IMG/VR virus record: IMGVR_UViG_3300009192_000016
Location: 1 to 35,936 of that record
Length of the DNA: 35,936 bases
Direction: 5' to 3' (one strand)
From: a virus
Part shown: piece by piece, positions 16,010 to 23,227 of the stretch
How positions within the stretch are numbered: position 1 is the stretch's first letter
Layout of the letters: every line of letters begins with the position of its first letter
Program-made: the position numbers and the translations under genes
The notes under the pieces: model-generated
The model's input: only the letters and a program-made list of their open reading frames with translations
Database searches by the model: none
Told to the model about the DNA's origin: nothing

Positions 16010-16038
16010 GGGCAACTGATGCATGGTTGCTCTTTTAT
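16010..16038 (+). terminator. Intrinsic terminator after the late regulator
   Basis: GGGCAAC (16010-16016) pairs with GTTGCTC (16026-16032, one G-U) across a 9-nt loop, followed by TTTTATT. Confidence 0.7.
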
Positions 16039-16165
16039 TAGTGGGGCGGAAATTAAATATAAACTAATGAAGAAGCATAGAGCTTAAAAATCTTAATAGT
16101 AAAGATAATGATGGTGATGAAGTATATAAATAGAAATGATAAAATTATAGCAAGGGAGTGATAAA

Positions 16166-17032
16166 GTGGAAAATCAACCAATGAGTGAAATGCTTGAACG
16201 TTTAACAGAAAAAAACCAATATATTAAAGCAATTGGTGAGTTTGAAAAAGAACTCAAGAATAGTAGTGATAGAGGTCTAGTTTTGGTGTGTGGATCCATA
16301 ATAGATCAGGTGTTAAGTGATTTATTAAAAGCTTTTCTGATTAAATCTGATAGTGTAGAAAAGGATTTATTTAAAGGAAATGGCATCTTATCAACTTTTG
16401 ATTCTAAAATACAAATGTCTTACTATTTAGGGTTAATTTCTAAAAATGAAAAGTTGAACATTACATATATGCAAAGAATTAGAAATAAATTTGCACATCA
16501 GTTTATTGATATTTCATTTGAAAGTAATGATATTATTAATGTTTGTAGAAATTTTGAAATTCCTAAAAATTGTTTTGTACCAAAAAATATTCCATTAACA
16601 AAAGAAGGAAATGGTGAATTGCCTCAGGTAGAGTTAAATCCTATCAAAAAAGGGACTTCCGCTAAAGAAAGATTTATATTTACTTTTAGATATTTATATC
16701 ACAGTTTAATTCATAAAATTATTAGCGATGAATTTGAGAGAAGAGAAGAAACTAAAGTGGTTATAACTGCGGACGATGCAACTTTAAGGCAAATAAGAAT
16801 TATTGAAAGTACTTTGGATAAGTATGAAAAAGCTATTAGTGAAATGCAAGATAGATTAGATAGAAAGAAGAGCATGCAAGGGACTATTTATACTAAGGAT
16901 GACATTGAGGAATATGAAGTTAAAGTTGAACAAACTAAAAAGGAATATGAACAACTTTCACAAGGTTTTAATTCAACTGTAATACCACCTTTAAGATATG
17001 CATATGACGTAATAAAAAATTCCATGAAATAA
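16166..17032 (+). CDS. MltR/HEPN-like accessory protein, 288 aa
   Basis: The GTG at 16166 follows AAGGGAGTG. Residues 35-115 (RGLVLVCGSIIDQVLSDLLK, then LSTFDSKIQMSYYLGLIS, then MQRIRNKFAHQF) follow the MltR/DUF4145-like pattern. RNKFAH (Arg106, His111) is an R-X4-H motif of the HEPN ribonuclease type. A variable linker and a long coiled coil (about residues 200-260) follow. It lies between two strong terminators, so it is a self-contained transcription unit inserted between the late regulator and the packaging genes. The role is unknown; an RNA-cleaving defence or exclusion protein is a reasonable inference, and a non-enzymatic regulator is the alternative. Confidence 0.65.
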   Translation: MENQPMSEMLERLTEKNQYIKAIGEFEKELKNSSDRGLVLVCGSIIDQVLSDLLKAFLIKSDSVEKDLFKGNGILSTFDSKIQMSYYLGLISKNEKLNITYMQRIRNKFAHQFIDISFESNDIINVCRNFEIPKNCFVPKNIPLTKEGNGELPQVELNPIKKGTSAKERFIFTFRYLYHSLIHKIISDEFERREETKVVITADDATLRQIRIIESTLDKYEKAISEMQDRLDRKKSMQGTIYTKDDIEEYEVKVEQTKKEYEQLSQGFNSTVIPPLRYAYDVIKNSMK

Positions 17033-17075
17033 CAATAGATTGTACGTGCGATAATGTATTGAACTATATTTAGAG

Positions 17076-17098
17076 GCACCCCAAAACGGGTGCTTTTT
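17076..17098 (+). terminator. Intrinsic terminator after the MltR/HEPN-like gene
   Basis: GCACCC (17076-17081) and GGGTGC (17088-17093) form a perfect stem with a 6-nt loop, followed by TTTTT. Confidence 0.85.
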
Positions 17099-17132
17099 AT
17101 TATACAAAAATTACATAGGTGGTGTTTAGTAA

Positions 17133-17453
17133 ATGATTACTGAAATTAGAAAAACAATATCAGGTACAGAGTATTGGGATACAAAAGAAAAGAGAAGTTT
17201 GTTTGTACCGACAGGTCAAGAAACAGGATTCGAAGTAACTGTTAATCCTGAGAGTATGATTGCTGATAAAGAATTAGCAACAGGTGGATACTTCAATGGA
17301 AACAATGAGGGACAAGTAATTGGTGAATCAGGTACAGAGCTTATCTTGAGTAACAAGACAATAAAAGAATTACGCGAATACGCTGTATCGATTAATGTTG
17401 AGATTCCTTCTGATATGAAAAAGAAAGAAGACATCATTGAATTACTATCATGA
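17133..17453 (+). CDS. Small phage protein with SAP/HeH-like C-terminus
   Basis: This 106-aa protein starts at ATG after AGGTGGTG. The last 35 residues (LSNKTIKELREYAVSINVEI, then KKKEDIIELLS) have the helix-extension-helix shape of HeH/LEM/SAP domains that bind DNA. The front half is beta-rich. Such proteins commonly precede the HNH and terminase genes of Gram-positive phages. It may assist packaging. It overlaps the HNH start by 4 bp. Confidence 0.65.
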   Translation: MITEIRKTISGTEYWDTKEKRSLFVPTGQETGFEVTVNPESMIADKELATGGYFNGNNEGQVIGESGTELILSNKTIKELREYAVSINVEIPSDMKKKEDIIELLS

Positions 17454-17842
17454 AGTACTGTGACTTCAATGGCTGCCATAACAAGATAAGCAAAGGACGT
17501 TACTGTGAAGAACATAAGCGTAATAAACCAAGGAAGAAGAAAGATAAGAAGAACATCTATCATCATGAGAACAAACCATTCTATCGTACTGATGCATGGA
17601 AGTTTGTCAGGTCAAAAGTATATGAAAGAGAGAATGGCTGCTGTCAACGATGTGGAGGATTCGTCTTTGGTAGGCGTGCTCATGTTCATCATGTAATACC
17701 AATTAAAGAAGATGAAACACTTAAATTAGAAGAGAATAACTTAAGATTACTTTGTCCAGTTTGTCATACAATCGAAGAAAATGAAGACAAACCAAAAAAA
17801 GTTTTTCCAAGTTATTTTGGAAGCCCCCCGGTCAAAAATTAA
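17450..17842 (+). CDS. HNH endonuclease next to terminase
   Basis: This is a 130-aa protein. The N-terminal half is basic with a first Cys/His cluster (YCDFNGCHNKISKGRYCEEH). The nuclease core has CQRCGG, then AHVHHVIPI and NNLRLLCPVCHTIEE, giving the two CXXC zinc knuckles and the His-His-Asn of an HNH site. Phage HNH proteins beside the small terminase are required for cos cleavage in HK97-like phages, so a role in genome packaging is likely. Its end (GSPPVKN) is encoded by a CCCCCCGG stretch that may belong to the packaging site. Confidence 0.92.
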   Translation: MKYCDFNGCHNKISKGRYCEEHKRNKPRKKKDKKNIYHHENKPFYRTDAWKFVRSKVYERENGCCQRCGGFVFGRRAHVHHVIPIKEDETLKLEENNLRLLCPVCHTIEENEDKPKKVFPSYFGSPPVKN

Positions 17843-17926
17843 AATTTGTCCTCTGGGGAGGATAGGTAGCGTAGGGGGCATCTATATCGTTAGACAACAT
17901 TTTAAAAAAATAAAGGGGGGTGTGAA
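17821..17926. other. Candidate cos/packaging-initiation region
   Basis: Between the HNH and small terminase genes is a local GC island in AT-rich DNA. It has CCCCCCGG (17824-17831), a TCCTC-TGGG-GAGGA hairpin (17849-17862) and GTAGGGGGC at 17871-17879. Cos sites of HNH-carrying Gram-positive siphoviruses lie in this position. The exact nick points cannot be read. Confidence 0.35.
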
Positions 17927-18358
17927 ATGTCTACGAAAAAAGAGCGTCAAAAAATTGTTGCCGATAAAATAGAAGCTGAGAAAAATCGGATATTAAAAAT
18001 CATGCGTGATGCAGATATTTACACCCTTACTTTAGATCCATTAATTGAATCCTATTTAGATATATTTGAAGTTTATATGACGATGTTTATCGAATGGAAA
18101 GAGAAAGGATTTCCGCCTACTCAACGTCACACTAATAAAGCAGGAGCCACAAATAATTCAAAGCATCCATTGGCACAGCAAGTAGAAACTTGGGCCGATA
18201 AAAAAACAAAGGCATTGGATTTATTGGGGCTTACTAATAAGGCTAAACCAGGTAAATATGTTACTGGTGGTTCTACCGTTGGGAAAAATGAAGAGGTGGA
18301 AAAGCCTACCGCGAAGGTTAGTGAATTAGATAAACATCGTGCAAAGTGGAGAGGGTAA
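17927..18358 (+). CDS. terS: Terminase small subunit, P27 family
   Basis: This 143-aa protein starts at ATG after GGGGGGTGTG. Helical with a basic N-terminus, it has the diagnostic later part SKHPLAQQVETWADKKTKAL followed by DLLGLT, typical of P27-family small terminases. It recognises the packaging site and recruits the large subunit. Unusually, an extra gene separates it from terL. Confidence 0.85.
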   Translation: MSTKKERQKIVADKIEAEKNRILKIMRDADIYTLTLDPLIESYLDIFEVYMTMFIEWKEKGFPPTQRHTNKAGATNNSKHPLAQQVETWADKKTKALDLLGLTNKAKPGKYVTGGSTVGKNEEVEKPTAKVSELDKHRAKWRG

Positions 18359-18384
18359 TTTAATATAGATATAATTTGATATTT

Positions 18385-18393
18385 TGATATAAT
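18385..18393 (+). promoter_or_regulatory. Extended -10 promoter of the 171-aa gene
   Basis: TGATATAAT is an extended -10 about 28 bp upstream of the ATG at 18422. A second TATAAT lies at 18370-18375. No consensus -35 is seen. Confidence 0.5.
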
Positions 18394-18421
18394 TAATTAT
18401 CAAGATATTGGAGGTTAGATT

Positions 18422-18937
18422 ATGTGGCACGACATTTTTTTTGACAAAAACGGTGTTTTTCAATGGGCGAGTATAGCAGCAATGGTTTCATTTTTAGCAT
18501 TTGTTTCATCATTAATTTCTATTGGCGTTACATCGATGCAAGGAAAGAAAAACAGAAGGTCTACTACCTTGGTTACCTTAAGAATTCAAGAACTGAAGGA
18601 TTTAAGAGAGCAAGGAGTAGCTACAATATTATTAATACGGTCTTATTTAAATGAAAAAAATGTGAGATTAAATCCAAGTAATGCAAATATCTTAAAGACA
18701 GATCCTATAATTAATGAATTGAGCATACATCTTAGTAAATTATATTCAAAAGTATATCGATACACATTCGATGGCTCGGAACATGGTTCGGAATTATTGA
18801 TTACAATAGGTTTAAATCAACTTGTATTATTAAACTTAAATACTACTCAGCAACTAGTTGAAATAGATATAAAATTATATGATGCCCTCGATACATATTC
18901 AGGAGTTGAATATCAGGAAATTAAAAAGATGTTATAA
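18422..18937 (+). CDS. Membrane-anchored accessory protein between terS and terL
   Basis: This 171-aa protein starts at ATG after TTGGAGGT. One hydrophobic segment at about residues 15-37 (WASIAAMVSFLAFVSSLISI) is followed by a basic Lys/Arg stretch (GKKNRRS), predicting one membrane span with the C-terminus in the cytoplasm. The rest is helical. No known family. It has an extended -10 promoter and a terminator of its own and splits the normally adjacent terminase genes, so it looks like a recently acquired single-gene cassette. A role in superinfection exclusion or host modification is inferred from this layout only. Confidence 0.7.
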   Translation: MWHDIFFDKNGVFQWASIAAMVSFLAFVSSLISIGVTSMQGKKNRRSTTLVTLRIQELKDLREQGVATILLIRSYLNEKNVRLNPSNANILKTDPIINELSIHLSKLYSKVYRYTFDGSEHGSELLITIGLNQLVLLNLNTTQQLVEIDIKLYDALDTYSGVEYQEIKKML

Positions 18938-18943
18938 AGAAAA

Positions 18944-18972
18944 GGATAGTTTAATTTACTATCTTTTTTATT
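18944..18972 (+). terminator. Intrinsic terminator after the 171-aa gene
   Basis: GATAGT (18945-18950) pairs with ACTATC (18958-18963), with further A-U pairs outside, followed by TTTTTTATTTT. Confidence 0.75.
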
Positions 18973-18994
18973 TTGTCATGGAGGTGGTGTTTAT

Positions 18995-20722
18995 GTGATT
19001 GAACGAGGTGTTAATTATGCAGATATTTATGCAAAACAAGTAAGAAAGAATCCTAAAAAATATCCCGATACTATCAAAGCAATGGTAGATCGTTATTTTA
19101 AATGGAAAAAGCGTAAAGATATTTGGTTCGATGTGGACCGTGCAAATGAAATGATGGATTGGGTAGAAACGTTTGTCCGTCATACTAAAGGCGATTTAGC
19201 TGGGCAACCTTTTATCCTGGAAGATTGGGAGAAATTCGCTTACTCTTGGATCTATGGGTGGGTTCATAAGAATGAAAAAGGGCAAATTGTCCGAGTTACT
19301 CGTGAAGCTTACATTCAGGTTCCTAAGAAGAATGGTAAAACTTTAATTGGTGTGGGTGCTCTTGGTTATGCAATGTACGGCGAAGGAGTACTTAGTGCCG
19401 ATTGTTATTGTTGTGCAAGTGATTTTAACCAGGCGCAATATGCAGCAAAGCCATTTGCAGCAACAATTATGAACCATGATGTATTAATGGATTGTTCGCA
19501 CATATATAAAGGTCCAAAAGGGACAATTTCCAGTGTGACATATGATTATATTCGCGATGATTTAGCTTATCAGAATCAATTCATTGTTATGAGTAAAAAC
19601 ATTCAATCTATTGAGGGTTCTAATCCACACTTCATTTTAAATGATGAGCTTCATGCCCAAGAAAATATGGATCAGTACGATAACTTTAAATCAGCACAGG
19701 TTTCTCGTGCTGAGCCGATTATGTTTAATATCAGTACAGCTGGCAAAGGTTCTTCATCGGTTGGTATGCGAGTATATCGTGAAGCAAAAGAAGTATTGAA
19801 ACGTGATGATAATGATTCGAATTTCGTCATGATATACGAACCTAACAAGAACTATGATTGGACAGACCGTAATGTTTGGGCAATGGTTAACCCGAATATC
19901 GGTGTGTCTGTAACGATGAGCGCACTTGAAACAGAATTCATCTCAGCATCACGTTCAGCTCATAAAAAAGCCGAATTCCTTTCTAAACATTTGAATGTAT
20001 TCGTAAATGGAGCTGAAAACTTCTTTGAACAAGGACAAGTTGAGCATGTTCTTGTGGAAGACTTGGGTGATTTAACAGGTGAAACTTGCTATATCGGTTT
20101 AGATTTATCGAAAACAACCGATTTAACATGTGTTAGCTTGAATTTCCCTAACGCTGGTTATACCGAAGATGGAAAGTCTATTCTAAAAGTTAAACAAATG
20201 TATTTTGTACCTAATGAAGATATCGAACATCGTGAAAAAGAAGATAACGTTCCATATACTGATATGGTTGAACGTGGTTTTGTTACTTTCTGTGATGGCA
20301 AGATGATAAACCAAGACCAGGTTATGGATTATATTGTGGAATGCCTGAATTTGTATGATGTACAACAAATAAACTATGATCCAGCTATGTCTCAAAAGTT
20401 AATTGAAAAACTTGAGAATCTTGGTATTGAATGTATTTCTGTAGGTCAGTACCCTAACGTTATGAATGCGATGATGGATGATTCAGAAATACTTATTTAT
20501 GAAAAACGTATAATGACCGATAACCCTCTATTTGTTTATTGTGCTCTTAATGTTGTAGTTGTAACAAATATCAATGGAATGAAAGCACCAAGTAAGCGAC
20601 AGTCCAAAAAGAAGATTGATGGATTTGTTGCTTTTTTATGTGCTCATAAAGAAACGATGATGGTTATGGATAGCATAACTGAAGAAGGCATGGATGAATT
20701 AATTGGTGATATTTATCGATAA
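18995..20722 (+). CDS. terL: Terminase large subunit
   Basis: This 575-aa packaging motor and nuclease starts at GTG (18995) after GGAGGTGG. The ATPase domain has Walker A VPKKNGKT (109-116) and Walker B FILNDELH with catalytic Glu218. The RNase H-like nuclease domain begins at CYIGLDLSKTTDLTCVSL (first metal-binding Asp), continues with YDPAMSQKLIEKLENLGI, and has the last acidic residue in KKKIDGFVAFLCAH. Length and motif order are those of HK97/P27-associated Terminase_1 (YmfN-like) proteins. It appears intact. Confidence 0.95.
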   Translation: MIERGVNYADIYAKQVRKNPKKYPDTIKAMVDRYFKWKKRKDIWFDVDRANEMMDWVETFVRHTKGDLAGQPFILEDWEKFAYSWIYGWVHKNEKGQIVRVTREAYIQVPKKNGKTLIGVGALGYAMYGEGVLSADCYCCASDFNQAQYAAKPFAATIMNHDVLMDCSHIYKGPKGTISSVTYDYIRDDLAYQNQFIVMSKNIQSIEGSNPHFILNDELHAQENMDQYDNFKSAQVSRAEPIMFNISTAGKGSSSVGMRVYREAKEVLKRDDNDSNFVMIYEPNKNYDWTDRNVWAMVNPNIGVSVTMSALETEFISASRSAHKKAEFLSKHLNVFVNGAENFFEQGQVEHVLVEDLGDLTGETCYIGLDLSKTTDLTCVSLNFPNAGYTEDGKSILKVKQMYFVPNEDIEHREKEDNVPYTDMVERGFVTFCDGKMINQDQVMDYIVECLNLYDVQQINYDPAMSQKLIEKLENLGIECISVGQYPNVMNAMMDDSEILIYEKRIMTDNPLFVYCALNVVVVTNINGMKAPSKRQSKKKIDGFVAFLCAHKETMMVMDSITEEGMDELIGDIYR

Positions 20723-20736
20723 GGAGTGAATGGAAA

Positions 20737-20952
20737 ATGGATTATGGAAAAGCATTTGACATTGTGAAACAAGGTAAGAGAGGAATGCGTCTTCCGCATT
20801 GGCAACCTGATGTCGTTGTTCGCGCTCAGTTACCAGATGAAAACAGTAAAATGACGCATCCGTATTTATATGTAAGTAGTCGTTTTGGGAATGTACCGTG
20901 GATTGAAACGGTAGTAGAGAAATTCTCTGATAAGTGGGAGGTAGTTGAATAA
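20737..20952 (+). CDS. Tad2-like (DUF2829) protein, putative anti-Thoeris
   Basis: This is a 71-aa protein. It follows the DUF2829 pattern closely: MDYGKAFDIVKQGKRGMRLP, HWQPDVVV, DENSKMTHPYLYVSSRFGNV, PWIETVV and final KWEVVE. Known from the family: the SPO1 Tad2 protein of this family blocks the Thoeris defence by sequestering the cyclic ADP-ribose-type signal made by its TIR enzyme. I infer a similar signal-binding role, but not all DUF2829 proteins are shown to be active. Its place between terminase and portal is an accessory slot. It overlaps the next small gene by one base, so the two are co-translated. Confidence 0.78.
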   Translation: MDYGKAFDIVKQGKRGMRLPHWQPDVVVRAQLPDENSKMTHPYLYVSSRFGNVPWIETVVEKFSDKWEVVE

Positions 20953-21125
20953 TGAATAATGAAACAAGAGTTGTTAAGGAAGAGGTTGAAGACAAATTAA
21001 CTTCTACAATTATTCAGTTTGCTACTAAGGAAGGTCTAACTATAAAAAATATAAAAGAAGTAATGAATAAAGTTAATGTATACATGGAGCAAAATGCAAT
21101 TATTGAAAAAGACTACCACATTTAA
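20952..21125 (+). CDS. Small protein co-translated with the Tad2-like gene, 57 aa
   Basis: The ATG at 20952 overlaps the Tad2-like stop (ATAATG), with GGGAGGT upstream. The protein is helical and charged: MNNETRVVKEEVEDKLTSTI, then GLTIKNIKEVMNKVNVYMEQ. It ends DYHI within the terminator stem. No family recognised. Tight coupling suggests a partner function with the Tad2-like protein. Confidence 0.65.
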   Translation: MNNETRVVKEEVEDKLTSTIIQFATKEGLTIKNIKEVMNKVNVYMEQNAIIEKDYHI

Positions 21126-21141
21126 AGTGGATAGTCTTTTT
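21106..21141. terminator. Bidirectional terminator between the 57-aa and DUF1883 genes
   Basis: AAAAAGACTACCAC (21106-21119) pairs with GTGGATAGTCTTTTT (21127-21141) with a single bulged base. The long A/T flanks make it work in both directions between convergent genes. Confidence 0.88.
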
Positions 21142-21145
21142 GAGT

Positions 21146-21385
21146 TTAGTAGAAATTATACTGGTATCGGCCGTTACATTCGACAATAAGGTACCATCTA
21201 CCAGCGCCTTCTACAGTGATAGTCACAGGTGTTCGATCATAATGACCACCAAAGTACTCGTAGTTTTGTCCAGATGAGTATCTTCTGTAATTATTGCTGT
21301 TTACTAAAAAAACATTACAAGCGTGTGGAATATCGACCTGAGCAGTTAAAACGCCGTTAGAATTAGCATAGGGAATTTGCGCCAT
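21146..21385 (-). CDS. DUF1883-family protein, leftward
   Basis: This 79-aa protein has a strong AAGGAGGTGATAAT site. ACNVFLVNSNNYRRYSSGQN, then YFGGHYDRTPVTITVEGAGR and WYLIVEC, follow the DUF1883 pattern (CNV.L.d..N...Y..G, GGh, PV.i.vp..G.W), a small beta-sandwich of unknown function. It is transcribed against the morphogenesis genes, shares a bidirectional terminator with them, and may use TTCCTT/TATTAT upstream as promoter, so it is an independent cassette. I recall DUF1883 domains fused to TIR domains in some bacteria; that link should be checked. Confidence 0.75.
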   Translation of the reverse strand: MAQIPYANSNGVLTAQVDIPHACNVFLVNSNNYRRYSSGQNYEYFGGHYDRTPVTITVEGAGRWYLIVECNGRYQYNFY

Positions 21386-21470
21386 ATTATCACCTCCTTA
21401 TATAGAGATAATAACATGAATTGGTTTAGAAAAGGAAATTTATAGATTTATATGGAAATGAGGTGAGAAA

Positions 21471-22655
21471 TTGAGTTTAAGGGATAGATTTTCAAATTTT
21501 TTATTTAAACAGGCTGAAAAACGCGGTTATCTTGACGACGTTTTAGGTAAAAGCATTCGTTACGGTGGTGTGTATGTTACAGATTCAAACATCTTGCAAT
21601 CTAGTGATGTTTACGAATTACTACAAGATATTAGTAATCAAATGGTATTGGCTGATATTGTTGTGAAAGATGAATTCGGTAATGAAATCAAAGATGATAT
21701 TGCACTTCAAATCTTAAGGAATCCGAACAACTATCTTACACAATCTGAATTTATTAAATTAATGACAAATACCTATTTACTCGAGGGAGAAACATTCCCG
21801 ATATTAAATGGTGCTCAAATACATTTAGCTTCAAATGTTTTTACAGAGTTAGATGATAATTTAGTAGAGCATTTTAATATTGGTGGGGAAGAAATTCCTC
21901 CATTTATGATTCGTCATGTGAAAAATATTGGTGCAGATCATTTAAGAGGAAAAGGCCTTCTTGATTTGGGAAGAGATACACTAGAAGGCGTTATGTCAGC
22001 TGAGAAAACTTTAACTGACAAATATAAAAAGGGTGGACTATTAGCATTCTTGTTGAATTTGGATGCTCATATCAATCCACAGAATGGTGCGCAGTCAAAG
22101 TTAATCAATGCAATTTTAGATCAACTGGAATCAATCGATGAGTCAAGGTCTGTAAAAATGATTCCTCTTGGAAAAGGGTACTCGATTGACACGCTTAAAA
22201 GCCCGCTAGACGATGAAAAGACCTTAGCATATCTAAATGTATATAAGAAGGACTTAGGTAAGTTTTTAGGCATAAATGTGGATACATACACAGAGTTAAT
22301 CAAAGAAGATATTGAAAAAGCAATGATGTATATCCACAACAAAGCAGTAAGACCAATAATGAAAAATTTTGAAGACCATTTGAGTCTTCTTTTTTATGGC
22401 CATAATTCGGGAAAACGAATTAAATTCAAGATTAATATTCTTGACTTTGTTACTTATAGCAACAAGACAAATATCGGTTATAACCTTGTGCGTACAGCCA
22501 TTACTTCACCTGATAATGTTGCCGACATGCTTGGATTCCCTAAACAAAATACAAAGGAATCACAAGCTATATACATTTCAAATGATCTAACTGAAATCGG
22601 CAAGAAAGAAGCGGCCGATGGTTCATTGGGAGGAGGTGAAGAGAATGAAAATTGA
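21471..22655 (+). CDS. Portal protein, HK97 family
   Basis: This 394-aa protein starts at TTG (21471) after AGGTGAG. The portal pattern is visible in DVYELLQDISNQMVLADIVV near the start. YGHNSGKRIKFKINILDFVT and a C-terminal region of helices with ISNDLTEIGK follow, as in HK97/SPP1-type portals. It forms the dodecameric ring at one capsid vertex through which DNA enters. It sits between terL and the protease, the standard order once the accessory cassette is set aside. It overlaps the protease gene slightly. Confidence 0.9.
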   Translation: MSLRDRFSNFLFKQAEKRGYLDDVLGKSIRYGGVYVTDSNILQSSDVYELLQDISNQMVLADIVVKDEFGNEIKDDIALQILRNPNNYLTQSEFIKLMTNTYLLEGETFPILNGAQIHLASNVFTELDDNLVEHFNIGGEEIPPFMIRHVKNIGADHLRGKGLLDLGRDTLEGVMSAEKTLTDKYKKGGLLAFLLNLDAHINPQNGAQSKLINAILDQLESIDESRSVKMIPLGKGYSIDTLKSPLDDEKTLAYLNVYKKDLGKFLGINVDTYTELIKEDIEKAMMYIHNKAVRPIMKNFEDHLSLLFYGHNSGKRIKFKINILDFVTYSNKTNIGYNLVRTAITSPDNVADMLGFPKQNTKESQAIYISNDLTEIGKKEAADGSLGGGEENEN

Positions 22656-23226
22656 GGTCCGAGGAAATCAAGTCATACTTGATGGTTATGTAAATGTTGT
22701 GGACAGAGAAAGTCGAATGTTGCCTTCACCGAGGGGATATTTCAAAGAGAGAATTGTCCCTAAGACGTTTGAAAAAGCGTTAAAGAAAGCAAAGAATGTG
22801 GACTTACTTTTTAACCACGATAAAAACAGAAATCTTGGCTCTATTGAAAACGGAAATCTGGAATTGTATGAAGATAATATTGGTTTAAGAGCCATTGCTA
22901 CGGTTACAGATGAACAAGTGATTGAAAAGGCAAGGAATAAAGAATTGCGTGGCTGGTCATTTGGCTTTGTTTCTGAAAAAGATTCATGGGAAGAAGGCGA
23001 ATCCGGTGTTCAAAAACGCTCTATTGAAGAATTAGAACTCTTAGAAGTTTCTATTTTAGATATGACACCAGCGTATGTTGCTACTTCTATTGAAACCAGG
23101 GGCGAAAATACAGCCATGATTGAAATGAGAAGTGAAGAAGCAGCTGTAAAAACAGTTGTGGAAGATGATACAGAAGAAAGAAACAACATTATTAAACAAA
23201 TAAAAAAAGTTTTGGGGGAAAATTAA
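22645..23226 (+). CDS. Prohead protease, HK97 family
   Basis: This 193-aa protein starts at ATG 22645, after GGGAGGAGGTG; an in-frame ATG at 22618 lies before that site. The catalytic pair is visible as His58 in LLFNHDKNRNLGS and Ser105 in LRGWSFGFV. The conserved ELLEVSILDMTPAYVAT segment supplies the third acidic residue. This serine protease removes the scaffold part of the capsid protein during head maturation. The C-terminal 40 residues are acidic and helical and may be a scaffold tail. Confidence 0.94.
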   Translation: MKIEVRGNQVILDGYVNVVDRESRMLPSPRGYFKERIVPKTFEKALKKAKNVDLLFNHDKNRNLGSIENGNLELYEDNIGLRAIATVTDEQVIEKARNKELRGWSFGFVSEKDSWEEGESGVQKRSIEELELLEVSILDMTPAYVATSIETRGENTAMIEMRSEEAAVKTVVEDDTEERNNIIKQIKKVLGEN

Positions 23227-23227
23227 C

